The translations under genes were made by a program, and so were the position numbers. DNA of 64,000 nucleotides from an uncultured Aquimarina sp. (GTDB lineage Bacteria > Bacteroidota > Bacteroidia > Flavobacteriales > Flavobacteriaceae). Positions 34,518-43,111 of the stretch are shown in pieces. Under the pieces are notes generated by a model, which ran no database searches, had not been told where the DNA came from, and was given only the letters and a program-made list of their open reading frames with translations. The stretch lies in NCBI GenBank assembly GCA_947496355.1, contig CANMCO010000007.1, positions 287,622 to 351,621 on the forward strand. The letters run 5' to 3'. The stretch's first letter is position 1; each line of letters opens with the position of its first letter.

Positions 34518-37247
34518 ATGTACGAAAACTCTGCCCAGTCCCTACTTACTGTTGTGTATGAAGAAAATTACTTAAAGAGGGAGTTATACGCCCTAATTAA
34601 AGAAGAAGAATCAATTTTTGATTTTATCCAGAAATCTGCTCTAGATGGGCTCTGGTTCTGGGATTTAGAAAATCCCGAGAACGAATGGATGAATCCAAAA
34701 TTTTGGACAACATTGGGTTACGATCCCGATGATATGCCTCATAAGGCAGCTGCCTGGCAAGATATCATTAATCAAGATGATTTGGCTTTGGCTCTGGATA
34801 ACTTTAATAAACACTGCGCAAATCCTTCTTATCCCTACGACCAAGTGGTACGATATCAACACAGGTTAGGACACACCGTTTGGATTCATTGTAAAGGTAT
34901 AGTAGTTCGTGATGATAAGGGTGACCCTAAACGAATGCTTGGCGCACATACTGATGTTACCCAACTTAAGAAAGCCGAAATAAAATTACAAAAGCAAGTA
35001 GAGCGTTATGAGCATATTATAGATGGAACTAATATTGGTACCTGGGAGTGGAATGTACAAACAGGCGAAACTGTTTATAATGAAAGTTGGGCAGGAATAC
35101 TAGGCTATACCCTTTTAGAATTAGAGCCTGTTTCTATAAAGACATGGACTAATAGCATGCACCCAGATGATTTGGAAAAATCAAATAAAGCTTTACAAGA
35201 TCATATTGATGGAGAAACACCATTTTATGAATTTGAAGCGAGGATGAAGCATAAAAATGGTCATTGGATTTGGATATTAGATAAGGGTAAAGTCGTGAGC
35301 CGAAACATGAAAGGTGACCCAGAATGGGTGATAGGCTCTCATCAGGAAATAACACAACAAAAAAAAGATCTTACAAAGCACAAACTGTTTATAGAACAAG
35401 CACCTAGTGCTATAGCTATGTTGGACACCAATATGTGTTATCTCGCACATTCAAAAAAATGGAAGATAGATTACAAAATTAAGGATGATGACATTATAGG
35501 TAAGTCACATTATGAGATTTTTCCTGAGATAGGAGAGGAGTGGAGAAAAGATCATCAAGATTGTCTTTCGGGAAAAGTGTTACGTAGTGACGAGGATAAA
35601 TTTGAAAGAGCAGACGGGTCTGTGCAGTGGATAGCATGGGAATTGCATCCATGGTATAAAGATAATAACAAAGTAGGTGGAGTTATTATGCTTACTACTG
35701 ATATAACAAGAACAAAAAAGGCCGAATTAGAACTTAAATTAAGCGAAAGACGATTTAGAGGTAATTTTGAAAACGCCGCAATAGGTATGGCGATTCTTAA
35801 TCTTGAAGGTAAATGGATCGAGGTAAATAAAACTTTATGTGATATTCTGGGGTACACTACCAAGGAGTTAATGGGACTTACATTTCAAGATATTACTCAT
35901 CCTGATGATCTTGAAGCTGACTTAGGTTTAGTGCAAGAATTATTGGATGAAAAAAGATCTTATTATCATATGGAGAAGAGATATTTTCATAAAAATGGAA
36001 GTATTATTTATGTTATTCTTTCTGCCTCTATAATTAGAGATGAAAACAAGAAACCGCTCCACTTTATTTCTCAAATTACAGATATTACTCCTCGAATGAA
36101 AGCTCGTGAAAAGCTTCAGGAAACACTTAATACACTAGAAGGAGTGCTCGAAGCGAGTACACAGGTTAGTATCGTAGGTACAGATACCAATGGAAAGATT
36201 ACTACTTTTAACAAAGGAGCAGAAAACCTTCTGGGATATTCAAAAGAAGAAATGATTATGAAAAATTCTCCGGCAATCTTTCATCTTGAGTCTGAAGTTA
36301 TTGAGAGAGGTAAAACATTGTCAGAAGAACTTGAAGAAGATGTTTCTGGTTTTGAAGTTTTTGTAGCGCTACCAAAAAGAGATAAATTCGATACCAGAGA
36401 ATGGACCTTTGTTCGTAAAGATGGAACTCAGTTCCCGGTACAATTAACAGTGACAGCTATCAAAGAAAATAACAATATTATCGGTTATTTGGGAGTGGCT
36501 GCAGAAATCACAGAAATTAAAAAAGTAGAGAAAGAAATAAAGTCTTTATTAGCGGTGGCAAATAACCAAAATGATAGACTTAAAAATTTTGCACATATTG
36601 TATCTCATAATTTGAAATCTCATTCAGGTAATTTTAATATGCTCTTAGATTTGTACATTCAGGAAAATCCAGAATGTGAAAAGAATGAAATTATTCAGCT
36701 TTTTAGAATGGCTTCAGGTAATTTGACCGAAACGATTAAACACCTTAATGAGGTAGTTTTAATGAATACTTCTGTTGATCAAAACATGGTCGGAATAAAT
36801 CTTCATAGTATTATAGATAACGTAATGAATAATACACTTCTTAGTTCGAGAAAGGCTAATGTGAAAATTGTTAATGCAGTAGATAAAAAGTTAAAAGTTC
36901 TTGGGGTTTCGGCGTATTTGGATAGTATCATACTTAATTTTACTACCAATGGCATTAAGTATCGGTCTCCAGAAAGGGATAGTTATGTGATCCTTAGTGC
37001 ATTTATCGAAGGCGATTATGCTGTGTTAAGTGTAGAAGATAATGGTTTGGGAATAGATTTGGATAAACATCATGCAAAATTATTTGGGATGTATAAAACT
37101 TTTCATGATAATGAAGAAGCTAGAGGAATAGGGCTTTTTATTACAAAAAATCAAGTTGAAGCACTTGGTGGTAAAATAGAAGTTGAAAGTGAAGTAAATG
37201 AAGGTACAACCTTTAAAATATATATGAAGTATGAAAAAGAAAATTGA
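34518..37247 (+). CDS. Multi-PAS hybrid-sensor histidine kinase (orthodox, five PAS)
   Basis: 909 residues, no membrane segment, so a cytosolic sensor. Five PAS/PAC units can be traced by their PAC ends: GAHTDVTQLKKAE (~155), GSHQEITQQKKD (~280), LTTDITRTKKAE (~400), QITDITPRMKAR (~530) and VAAEITEIKKVE (~670). The H-box is FAHIVSHNLKSHSGN with His697, the N-box LNFTTNGIKYRS with Asn811, then VEDNGLGIDL and a G2 region RGIGLFITKNQVEALGG. The SHNLKS form is usual for flavobacterial kinases. It overlaps the response regulator by 17 bp, a certain pair. Signal unknown. Confidence 0.93.
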   Translation: MYENSAQSLLTVVYEENYLKRELYALIKEEESIFDFIQKSALDGLWFWDLENPENEWMNPKFWTTLGYDPDDMPHKAAAWQDIINQDDLALALDNFNKHCANPSYPYDQVVRYQHRLGHTVWIHCKGIVVRDDKGDPKRMLGAHTDVTQLKKAEIKLQKQVERYEHIIDGTNIGTWEWNVQTGETVYNESWAGILGYTLLELEPVSIKTWTNSMHPDDLEKSNKALQDHIDGETPFYEFEARMKHKNGHWIWILDKGKVVSRNMKGDPEWVIGSHQEITQQKKDLTKHKLFIEQAPSAIAMLDTNMCYLAHSKKWKIDYKIKDDDIIGKSHYEIFPEIGEEWRKDHQDCLSGKVLRSDEDKFERADGSVQWIAWELHPWYKDNNKVGGVIMLTTDITRTKKAELELKLSERRFRGNFENAAIGMAILNLEGKWIEVNKTLCDILGYTTKELMGLTFQDITHPDDLEADLGLVQELLDEKRSYYHMEKRYFHKNGSIIYVILSASIIRDENKKPLHFISQITDITPRMKAREKLQETLNTLEGVLEASTQVSIVGTDTNGKITTFNKGAENLLGYSKEEMIMKNSPAIFHLESEVIERGKTLSEELEEDVSGFEVFVALPKRDKFDTREWTFVRKDGTQFPVQLTVTAIKENNNIIGYLGVAAEITEIKKVEKEIKSLLAVANNQNDRLKNFAHIVSHNLKSHSGNFNMLLDLYIQENPECEKNEIIQLFRMASGNLTETIKHLNEVVLMNTSVDQNMVGINLHSIIDNVMNNTLLSSRKANVKIVNAVDKKLKVLGVSAYLDSIILNFTTNGIKYRSPERDSYVILSAFIEGDYAVLSVEDNGLGIDLDKHHAKLFGMYKTFHDNEEARGIGLFITKNQVEALGGKIEVESEVNEGTTFKIYMKYEKEN

Positions 37248-37641
37248 TGTTGCCTGTATTATTGATGACGATCCAATATTTATTTTTGGAGCACGTAAAG
37301 TAATGGAACTAGCTGATGTTTGTAATGGTTTCTTGATTTATAGTAATGGACAAGAAGCTCTAGAGGCTTTACAATCTCTCATTTTTGCAAATGAAAAGTT
37401 ACCTGATGTTATACTTCTGGATCTAAATATGCCTATTCTTGATGGATGGCAATTTCTGGAAGAATTTGTAAAAGTACCCGTACATAAAAAGATTATAATT
37501 TATATTGTGTCTTCCTCTGTAGATCCACAAGATGTATTAAGAGCAAAATCTTTTGAAATAGTAAGCAATTATATCGTTAAACCTATAACAATGAAGAGTC
37601 TTGTAACTGTTTTGGAAGAAATTGAACACTTAGAAGATTGA
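37231..37641 (+). CDS. Single-domain response regulator
   Basis: 136 residues: one receiver domain only. The acidic pocket is D12-D13-D14 (ACIIDDDPIF), the phospho-acceptor Asp64 is in VILLDLNMPILDGWQF, the Ser switch is in IVSSSVDP, and the Lys in NYIVKPIT. No output domain, so it acts by protein-protein contact, as do many CheY-like flavobacterial partners. The ATG lies inside the last codons of the kinase gene (17-bp overlap), so translation is coupled. Confidence 0.93.
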   Translation: MKKKIDVACIIDDDPIFIFGARKVMELADVCNGFLIYSNGQEALEALQSLIFANEKLPDVILLDLNMPILDGWQFLEEFVKVPVHKKIIIYIVSSSVDPQDVLRAKSFEIVSNYIVKPITMKSLVTVLEEIEHLED

Positions 37642-37729
37642 AATTTTTATAATAGTCCTATTAAACATTTTAAAAGACAATATATGAAAACTCCTAACAA
37701 TGATTTTTTTATTATTAGATATTTTAAAA

Positions 37730-37861
37730 TTACTCTACGGCTAATTTCTTGGGTTTAGAAATATTACCTTTGATCCGTTTTTGAACATTTCGTAAAAAAG
37801 CTTTACTACCAAATCTTTTTTTGCGTAGTCCTGGACTTTGAATATTATTTTTGTTTTCCAT
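37730..37861 (-). CDS. Basic small protein, 43 residues
   Basis: Found by hand. It begins MENKNNIQSPGLRKKRFGSK and goes on AFLRNVQKRIKGNISKPKKL, ending AVE: 14 basic residues out of 43. It might bind nucleic acid. It is the third of three small minus-strand ORFs (38022-38120, 37917-38003, 37730-37861) in the gap between the response regulator and the second dps. No family recognised. Confidence 0.5.
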   Translation of the reverse strand: MENKNNIQSPGLRKKRFGSKAFLRNVQKRIKGNISKPKKLAVE

Positions 37862-37916
37862 TAATTAGATTTTAAATGATGATTATTTATTTTTATTGTC
37901 AATCCCTTACTGTATA

Positions 37917-38003
37917 CTAGGTCATTATTAATAGTAATGATATCATAAATAGAAAGATTGATGATAAAGATAGCAGTATAAAAGCTTTTTTACGGTTTTT
38001 CAT
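37917..38003 (-). CDS. Possible single-helix microprotein, 28 residues
   Basis: Found by hand. Begins MKNRKKAFILLSLSSIFLFM and ends ISLLLIMT: a basic N-terminus followed by one hydrophobic helix. It starts 19 nt after the stop of the 32-residue micropeptide on the same strand, consistent with a small operon. The hydrophobic composition could also arise by chance in AT-rich DNA. Confidence 0.35.
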   Translation of the reverse strand: MKNRKKAFILLSLSSIFLFMISLLLIMT

Positions 38004-38021
38004 GTATTTAATTTATTAATA

Positions 38022-38120
38022 TTACCTGTGTATAGCATATCTACTTGCACCTGGCAATTCTTTTAAAAACTTTAAAAATGGGTTAAAATAAATTTTCAGA
38101 TATCTTGAATATAATTCCAT
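38022..38120 (-). CDS. Micropeptide with C-terminal LPxASxYAxxR pattern (copy 2)
   Basis: Found by hand: 32 residues, beginning MELYSRYLKIYFNPFLKFLK and ending ELPGASRYAIHR. It shares L, P, A, S, Y, A and R within the last 11 residues with the 32682 micropeptide, 5.3 kb away on the same strand. The N-terminal part is basic and aromatic, as in copy 1. First of three tiny ORFs in a row. The repeated ending is the evidence that both are genes; role unknown. Confidence 0.5.
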   Translation of the reverse strand: MELYSRYLKIYFNPFLKFLKELPGASRYAIHR

Positions 38121-38562
38121 GCCTGTATTAATTTAATGATTTGTAAAAATTTTAAATGTGCTTCGATTGCTGCTACCTAATGTTAACCCCGTGTGTTGGA
38201 TTAATGGTATAACTTTAGATTTGTAGTCTACACTTTTGTTTAGGTCTAGTAATTACTTTTACATAAATATTTATGAATATTGTGATCTCAAGTAAATGAT
38301 TAAAAGTTATATATAGAGAGTCTCAAAAAGGACAATACAATATATTTTTCTAATAATGTTGACTTATAATTTAAGCACATTTATAATATATATGTTCAAA
38401 AAAAAATGTCAACTCCTTTAACGGGCTTTAACCTGATACTACATTTTTTAACATAAAAAATGTTAAAAATCAATCATAGATATTAATGAATTTAACAATA
38501 TGGCAGGACTGAAAAAAGTAAGTATTAAAAGCAAATACTCTTTAAAAAATTGATTTCCATAA

Positions 38563-38598
38563 AAAAAAGATCACCTTATAATAAAAATGACCTTTTCT
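38563..38598 (-). terminator. Intrinsic terminator after the second dps
   Basis: On the minus strand AAAAGGTCA pairs with TGATCTTTT (9 bp, one G-U wobble) and is followed by eight T/A-rich bases. It lies 20 bp after the stop. Confidence 0.6.
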
Positions 38599-38618
38599 TT
38601 AATTTTAAAAGTTCAGGA

Positions 38619-39119
38619 TTATGATGATTTGGACCAAGCTGTAAACATCCAGTGTCTTTTTTCTAACCTTCTCATGAACTGAGTCACAATTTCTTCAGTT
38701 ACCGTATCTCCTGATGATAAAGCGGCATTTAGAACATCTAATAGTGAATCGTGTAATATTCTAAGGTCTTTAAGTACTTCTTGAATCATAGCTAATGGTG
38801 CTAAATCATCTTCTAGTTCCTTAATATCTGATAAACCTAAATGTTGTTGTAAAGTATATTTAGGTTTTAATCCAAACACCCTTATTCTTTCTGCGATAGT
38901 ATCAGTTTGTAATTTTACTTGGTTGTATTCTATTTCAAATTGTTCGTGTAATTCAAAAAAATCACCTCCTTCTACATTCCAATGAAATGTTCGCAGTTTA
39001 TGATAGTGTACTATATAATTAGCTAAAAGTTTATTTAATGCTACAACGATTTCTGCAGTTTCCAGATAAGTAAACCCTAATTTTTTATAAGGCTTTTGTT
39101 TTTTTATTATTTCTGCCAT
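38619..39119 (-). CDS. dps: Dps-family DNA-protection ferritin (second copy)
   Basis: 166 residues. Ferroxidase ligands H46 (LRTFHWNVE), H58 (FELHEQFE), D73 and E77 (TDTIAERI) fit Dps, spaced as in the first copy. The N-terminus is longer and basic (MAEIIKKQKPYKKLG), which in some Dps proteins allows DNA binding. It is 20 bp downstream of the LapA-like gene on the same strand, so that promoter is shared. Confidence 0.93.
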   Translation of the reverse strand: MAEIIKKQKPYKKLGFTYLETAEIVVALNKLLANYIVHYHKLRTFHWNVEGGDFFELHEQFEIEYNQVKLQTDTIAERIRVFGLKPKYTLQQHLGLSDIKELEDDLAPLAMIQEVLKDLRILHDSLLDVLNAALSSGDTVTEEIVTQFMRRLEKRHWMFTAWSKSS

Positions 39120-39139
39120 AATAATTTCATGTTTTTATA

Positions 39140-39454
39140 TTATTTTTCTACCTGTCCTTCAGATAGTATACTTTTTGCTTCTGGTTCTGTTAACTTTTCA
39201 TTTTCTTTAACTAGTGATTTTACTTTTTTTTGAGATTGATCTCTAAGCTTTTTTAAGTGGTATATTGTTGGTATAATAGCAACGACTGTTATTAATATAG
39301 CTATTGAAAATGTAGTAAATAGGATCATAGACAAAGATGCTTCGGCTTCCCAAAAAAATAGTTTAATAGCAACTATTTGAGAATTTTGTAATGTAAAAAT
39401 GGTGATGCCTATTAATGATATTGCCGCTATGGTTAGCATAACTAGTTTTTTCAT
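39140..39454 (-). CDS. LapA/DUF1049 membrane protein
   Basis: 104 residues. Two membrane helices and the conserved loop TIFTLQNSQIVAIKLFFWEA (the F-x-x-Q-N-x-x-x-V-x-x-x-F-x-x-W pattern of DUF1049) followed by SMILFTTFSIAILITVVAII and a charged coiled tail. LapA-type proteins link to lipopolysaccharide assembly in E. coli. Cotranscribed with dps (20-bp gap). Confidence 0.8.
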   Translation of the reverse strand: MKKLVMLTIAAISLIGITIFTLQNSQIVAIKLFFWEAEASLSMILFTTFSIAILITVVAIIPTIYHLKKLRDQSQKKVKSLVKENEKLTEPEAKSILSEGQVEK

Positions 39455-39666
39455 TTCTATTTTTTTATACTCTACACTTTAATTTTGAATCAATTAAATT
39501 TTGAAAAAAAATTAAAGCATAAGTTAATTAATGTATGTAGTTAAGTAAATGAAATTCTATAGATTATATTAACGCATTTGATTCAAATGGTATCTCAAAT
39601 GGAATATATTATTCTGGATTAATAAAAAGATGTTCTGCAAGTAATTATTGGCGATATTATATGAAG

Positions 39667-40755
39667 CTATAACCATTTCTTTTTTCTAAAAAAAATCAAT
39701 AATCCAATAAAAATTAAAGTCATAATGCAGACTAGGATGTGATACCCGTATTTGTATTTAAGTTCGGGCATGTACTCAAAGTTCATCCCATATATTCCTG
39801 CAATAAAAGTTAAAGGAATGAATATCGTTGCTATAATGGTTAGTACTTTCATAATACCATTCATTTTATTGCTAATAGTAGTCATATACATATCCATAAG
39901 CCCCCAGATCATTTCTCGATAAACATCAATATTCTCTTGTATATGAATAATGTGATCATATAAATCCCTGTAATAGTCTTTATTTTTTTCTAGAATAAGA
40001 GCAGTATCAGATTTAACAATCCTACCGATAACCTCCCTAAGTGGTAAAATACTTCTTCTAATACGTAGGATTTCACGTTTAAGCGATTGTATTTCCTGCG
40101 TGATATTATCGCCTTCTTTTTCATTAAATAACTCTTCTTCTAATTGTTCTACTTTATCACCAAGGTCATCGATAACCACGAAATAATTATCAAAAATGGC
40201 ATCAAGCAAGGAGTAGGCAAGGTACCCTGCTCCAGAGTTACGAATTCTACTTTTGGCATTAGTTATTCGGATTCTTACAGGATCAAAAATATCTTCGTCG
40301 GATTCTTGAAAAGTAATGACATGATCTTTTCCTAATACTATAGAAATATGCTCTACAATAAACTCTTTTTCTTTATTGAAATACATCATTTTTAGTACCA
40401 AAAATATATAGTCTTCATATTCATCTATCTTCGGGCGTTGATCTGTATTTACTATATCTTCAAGAATTAATGGATGTAATCCATAAAATTCACCAATGCT
40501 AATAATCTCTTTGGTGTGATTTAGTCCATTTACATTAATCCAGGTAACATGATCATTCCCTTTAAAAGAAAATGCATCTTTAACATTGTCTGTTTCAGAA
40601 ATATTATGGGTGTCTTTTGTGTAATCCTGAATTTCTATTTTGGTTTCAAGATGTTCTTTTTCACCAATATACACTACGGTTCCTGGTGCTTTTCCTAAAC
40701 TTTGAGAGGATTTTGGTCTTTTATTTTTTTTGTGAATAAGTTTATTTTTCTTCAT
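39667..40755 (-). CDS. corA: CorA-family Mg2+/Co2+ transporter
   Basis: 362 residues from the ATG at 40755 (MKKNKLIHKKNKRPKSS...). A longer frame to 40815 adds 20 residues of non-conserved sequence, so the inner start is chosen. A large acidic cytoplasmic domain (FYGLHPLILEDIVNTDQRPK; DYIFLVLKMM) is followed by two helices and the diagnostic YGMNFEYMPE selectivity motif, with a basic end (FFRKKKWL). Mg2+ uptake channel of the inner membrane. Single gene. Confidence 0.94.
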   Translation of the reverse strand: MKKNKLIHKKNKRPKSSQSLGKAPGTVVYIGEKEHLETKIEIQDYTKDTHNISETDNVKDAFSFKGNDHVTWINVNGLNHTKEIISIGEFYGLHPLILEDIVNTDQRPKIDEYEDYIFLVLKMMYFNKEKEFIVEHISIVLGKDHVITFQESDEDIFDPVRIRITNAKSRIRNSGAGYLAYSLLDAIFDNYFVVIDDLGDKVEQLEEELFNEKEGDNITQEIQSLKREILRIRRSILPLREVIGRIVKSDTALILEKNKDYYRDLYDHIIHIQENIDVYREMIWGLMDMYMTTISNKMNGIMKVLTIIATIFIPLTFIAGIYGMNFEYMPELKYKYGYHILVCIMTLIFIGLLIFFRKKKWL

Positions 40756-40877
40756 AGTGTAGTGCTTTTTGTGTAAATGTATTAAAAAGAAATTTGTATA
40801 AAATTTTGATAACAATACCCAAATACATTCTAAAAAAATGTAATTTCAATCTAAATTAATAGTAATTTTCATGTGTT

Positions 40878-41399
40878 ATGGATATATGTAAAAGCTTTTG
40901 TGCTGTATCAATTTTTTTTCTTGCTCTATCGGGGTGCACTAAACAAAATCCTAACAAACAATTAGAACAAGGAATACTTAAAGAAAACACGATTACAGAT
41001 AATGAAAAGTTTAATTACCCGATAAAACAACAAATGTATGTGCCTATTTATTCCGACATCTATAATAAGACCAAAGATTATCGATTTCTGCTTACAGCTA
41101 CATTGAGCATCAGAAATACCAGTCCAAAAGATTCATTATTTATTAAAAATGCAGATTATTATAATACTCAAGGAGATTTTGTGAGAAGTTATATAAAGAA
41201 ACCTATTTATCTTAAGCCATTAGAATCTATTGAATATGTGATTGAGGAGAAGGATACTTTGGGTGGTAGTGGAGCCAATTTTTTGATTACATGGGGAGCT
41301 AATAAAACTATGAAACCAATTTTTCAAGGAGTTATGGTGGGTATTCTTGGGCAACAAGGTTTTGCCTTTACTACTGATGGAGTCGTTGTTTCAGAATAG
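40878..41399 (+). CDS. DUF3124 lipoprotein
   Basis: 173 residues. The signal peptide ends at LSGC (C20). The motifs QQMYVPIYSDIYNK, LLTATLSIRNTSPKDSLFIK and YLKPLESIEYVIEEKDTLGG with GGSGANFLITWGANK are those of DUF3124. Anchored to the envelope; no known activity. It is convergent with the small MscS-type gene. Confidence 0.82.
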   Translation: MDICKSFCAVSIFFLALSGCTKQNPNKQLEQGILKENTITDNEKFNYPIKQQMYVPIYSDIYNKTKDYRFLLTATLSIRNTSPKDSLFIKNADYYNTQGDFVRSYIKKPIYLKPLESIEYVIEEKDTLGGSGANFLITWGANKTMKPIFQGVMVGILGQQGFAFTTDGVVVSE

Positions 41400-41471
41400 A
41401 AGCCTGATGATTAGTAGTAAATTATCTTAGCACAATTATTACTTCTTCTATACATTTCCTGTATATGAAGA

Positions 41472-41996
41472 TTAGTCTTCAGGCTTTATTTCTTGTATGT
41501 CATTGTTTGCTAAAATTTCTATACCTTTTTGCATCACCATTGATGTCGGAAAAGTAATATCACGACCATCATCGGTTTTCATAAAAAGATAGAAACCCGT
41601 AATATTTTTTACCTCTCCTGTCCAATCAAAATCTTTATCCAAAATTCTAATTCTATCCCCAATTCGCATGGGGTGACTAAAAAATAGGATTACACTTGCA
41701 GTTAAATTGGACAGAATTGACCATTGCGCGAAAAAACCAACACCTAAAACTGCTAAAATTGAGGAGATAAATACTGCAAATTGCCTATGATCGACACCCC
41801 AAATAATAGCTAGAAAAGAGCCTCCAGTTATGTAGATGATTAGATAGCTTAGGTTAAAGATAACTTTTCTTCGGTTTACATCAATAGCTTTAACAAAACT
41901 AAATCTTCTTATGGCTTTCTTAGTAGCAAATATTACCACAGCCATAATAACGAATAATATTGTAGTAAATAATAACTCTTGTTTATATATCAACAT
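41472..41996 (-). CDS. MscS-domain protein (third copy, short form)
   Basis: 174 residues, well under the usual 280-300. It has two to three membrane helices, a pore-like segment VGFFAQWSILSNLTASVILF, the beta domain starting HPMRIGDRIRILDKDFDWTG and a short end, DITFPTSMVMQKG; the large C-terminal vestibule domain of MscS is absent. Either a compact family member or a truncated channel; the frame is intact and no frameshift is seen. The universal stress gene ends 137 bp upstream on the same strand. Confidence 0.8.
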   Translation of the reverse strand: MLIYKQELLFTTILFVIMAVVIFATKKAIRRFSFVKAIDVNRRKVIFNLSYLIIYITGGSFLAIIWGVDHRQFAVFISSILAVLGVGFFAQWSILSNLTASVILFFSHPMRIGDRIRILDKDFDWTGEVKNITGFYLFMKTDDGRDITFPTSMVMQKGIEILANNDIQEIKPED

Positions 41997-42133
41997 AGAA
42001 GATGTATTACGGTTAGTTTTTAGTAATTTTTTTATTCATATCTAAAGAAAAAAGATATTTTCAAAGAAGTAGAAAATTATAATAAAAAAGAACGCAGTAG
42101 TGGTAAGTCAATCTGATATTTTAAATATTCTAC

Positions 42134-42991
42134 TTATTCGTAACGTTTTTTTTGATTTAACTCAGGCAATATCAATAAAGGTAAAGGACTATTAAATGAT
42201 ATTTTGTCTACTACATCTTCGTCTAATAATCTTTGAAAAAAATTTTGTTTATGATGTACTAAAGCGATTAAATCACTTTCTGTTTGCTGGGCAAAATCTT
42301 TTAGCGCTTTAGTTTCGGATGTTTCAACATCAATTTTACAAAAAATATAATCTAGATCTTTGAAAAGAGTTTTTAGAGTTTCTTTATTTACCTTTTGATG
42401 ATCGTTTAAATATTCTTCCATCATGATTCTGGCAATATTAATTTTTGAGGTATTAGATATTACAATATTAATTAATGGTTTTAATTCCTCTGAAAAAAAA
42501 GGTCGTTTAAAATTTGTCGAAAATGCTATAAGTGAAGGTGTTTTTGGTTCATAATTTTGAGGCACTACAATTATTGGACAGTTGGCAATACCATTAATAA
42601 CTTTAACAGTGTTGCTACCTAAAAAAACTTCTTTAGTCCCTTTAGCTCCTTTTGTTCCCATTACTATATAATCTATTTTTTTGGAAACTACCGCCCAATT
42701 AATAGCTTTTAATAATGTGTCTGCTCTTGAGGTAATTTCAAAATGATGATTTTGATTTTGATTCTCTTTATTGATTTTACTTAATAATATTTTAAGATCT
42801 TTTTCAGACTCGACCGCCATTTCACCTAGCATAGATGTATTATATTCTTCATTTAAAAGAGTAGACGGATTAATTAGATATACATTTAATAAGAAGAATG
42901 TACAAACATCATTTCGAAATAATATTTTGGCATATTGTACGGCATTATATGAATTATCTGAAAAATCTATCGGCACCAAAATTTGTTTCAT
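42134..42991 (-). CDS. Universal stress protein (tandem UspA domains)
   Basis: 285 residues, about the length of two UspA domains. Domain 1 opens MKQILVPIDFSDNSYNAVQY and has the nucleotide-binding MGTKGAKGTKEVFLGSNTVKVI (G-x2-G-x9-G(S/T)-type) followed by CPIIVVPQN. Domain 2 is degenerate but ends with LIALVHHKQNFFQRLLDEDV and PLLILPEL. The ATP-binding loop of domain 1 is intact. Cytosolic; divergent from the Kef-type antiporter. Confidence 0.88.
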   Translation of the reverse strand: MKQILVPIDFSDNSYNAVQYAKILFRNDVCTFFLLNVYLINPSTLLNEEYNTSMLGEMAVESEKDLKILLSKINKENQNQNHHFEITSRADTLLKAINWAVVSKKIDYIVMGTKGAKGTKEVFLGSNTVKVINGIANCPIIVVPQNYEPKTPSLIAFSTNFKRPFFSEELKPLINIVISNTSKINIARIMMEEYLNDHQKVNKETLKTLFKDLDYIFCKIDVETSETKALKDFAQQTESDLIALVHHKQNFFQRLLDEDVVDKISFNSPLPLLILPELNQKKRYE

Positions 42992-43111
42992 TTTCTTTAA
43001 AATTTAATCTTCTATTAAATATACTAAATATTAAATTGTTAATTATTAATGTGTTTAATACATTTTTCGAAAAAAAAGTAATTAAACCAGTAATTACAGT
43101 TACATTTATGT

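Larger units (their letters stand above)
37642..38618. other. 980-bp gene-poor gap with three small minus-strand ORFs
   Basis: The gap between the response regulator and the second dps holds the 43-, 28- and 32-residue ORFs described separately, and AT-rich DNA with no larger frame. The right part (38180-38560) includes an inverted ACATTTTTTAACATAAAAAATGTT-type repeat and a 17-codon plus-strand ORF (38500) that I would not call. Confidence 0.45.
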
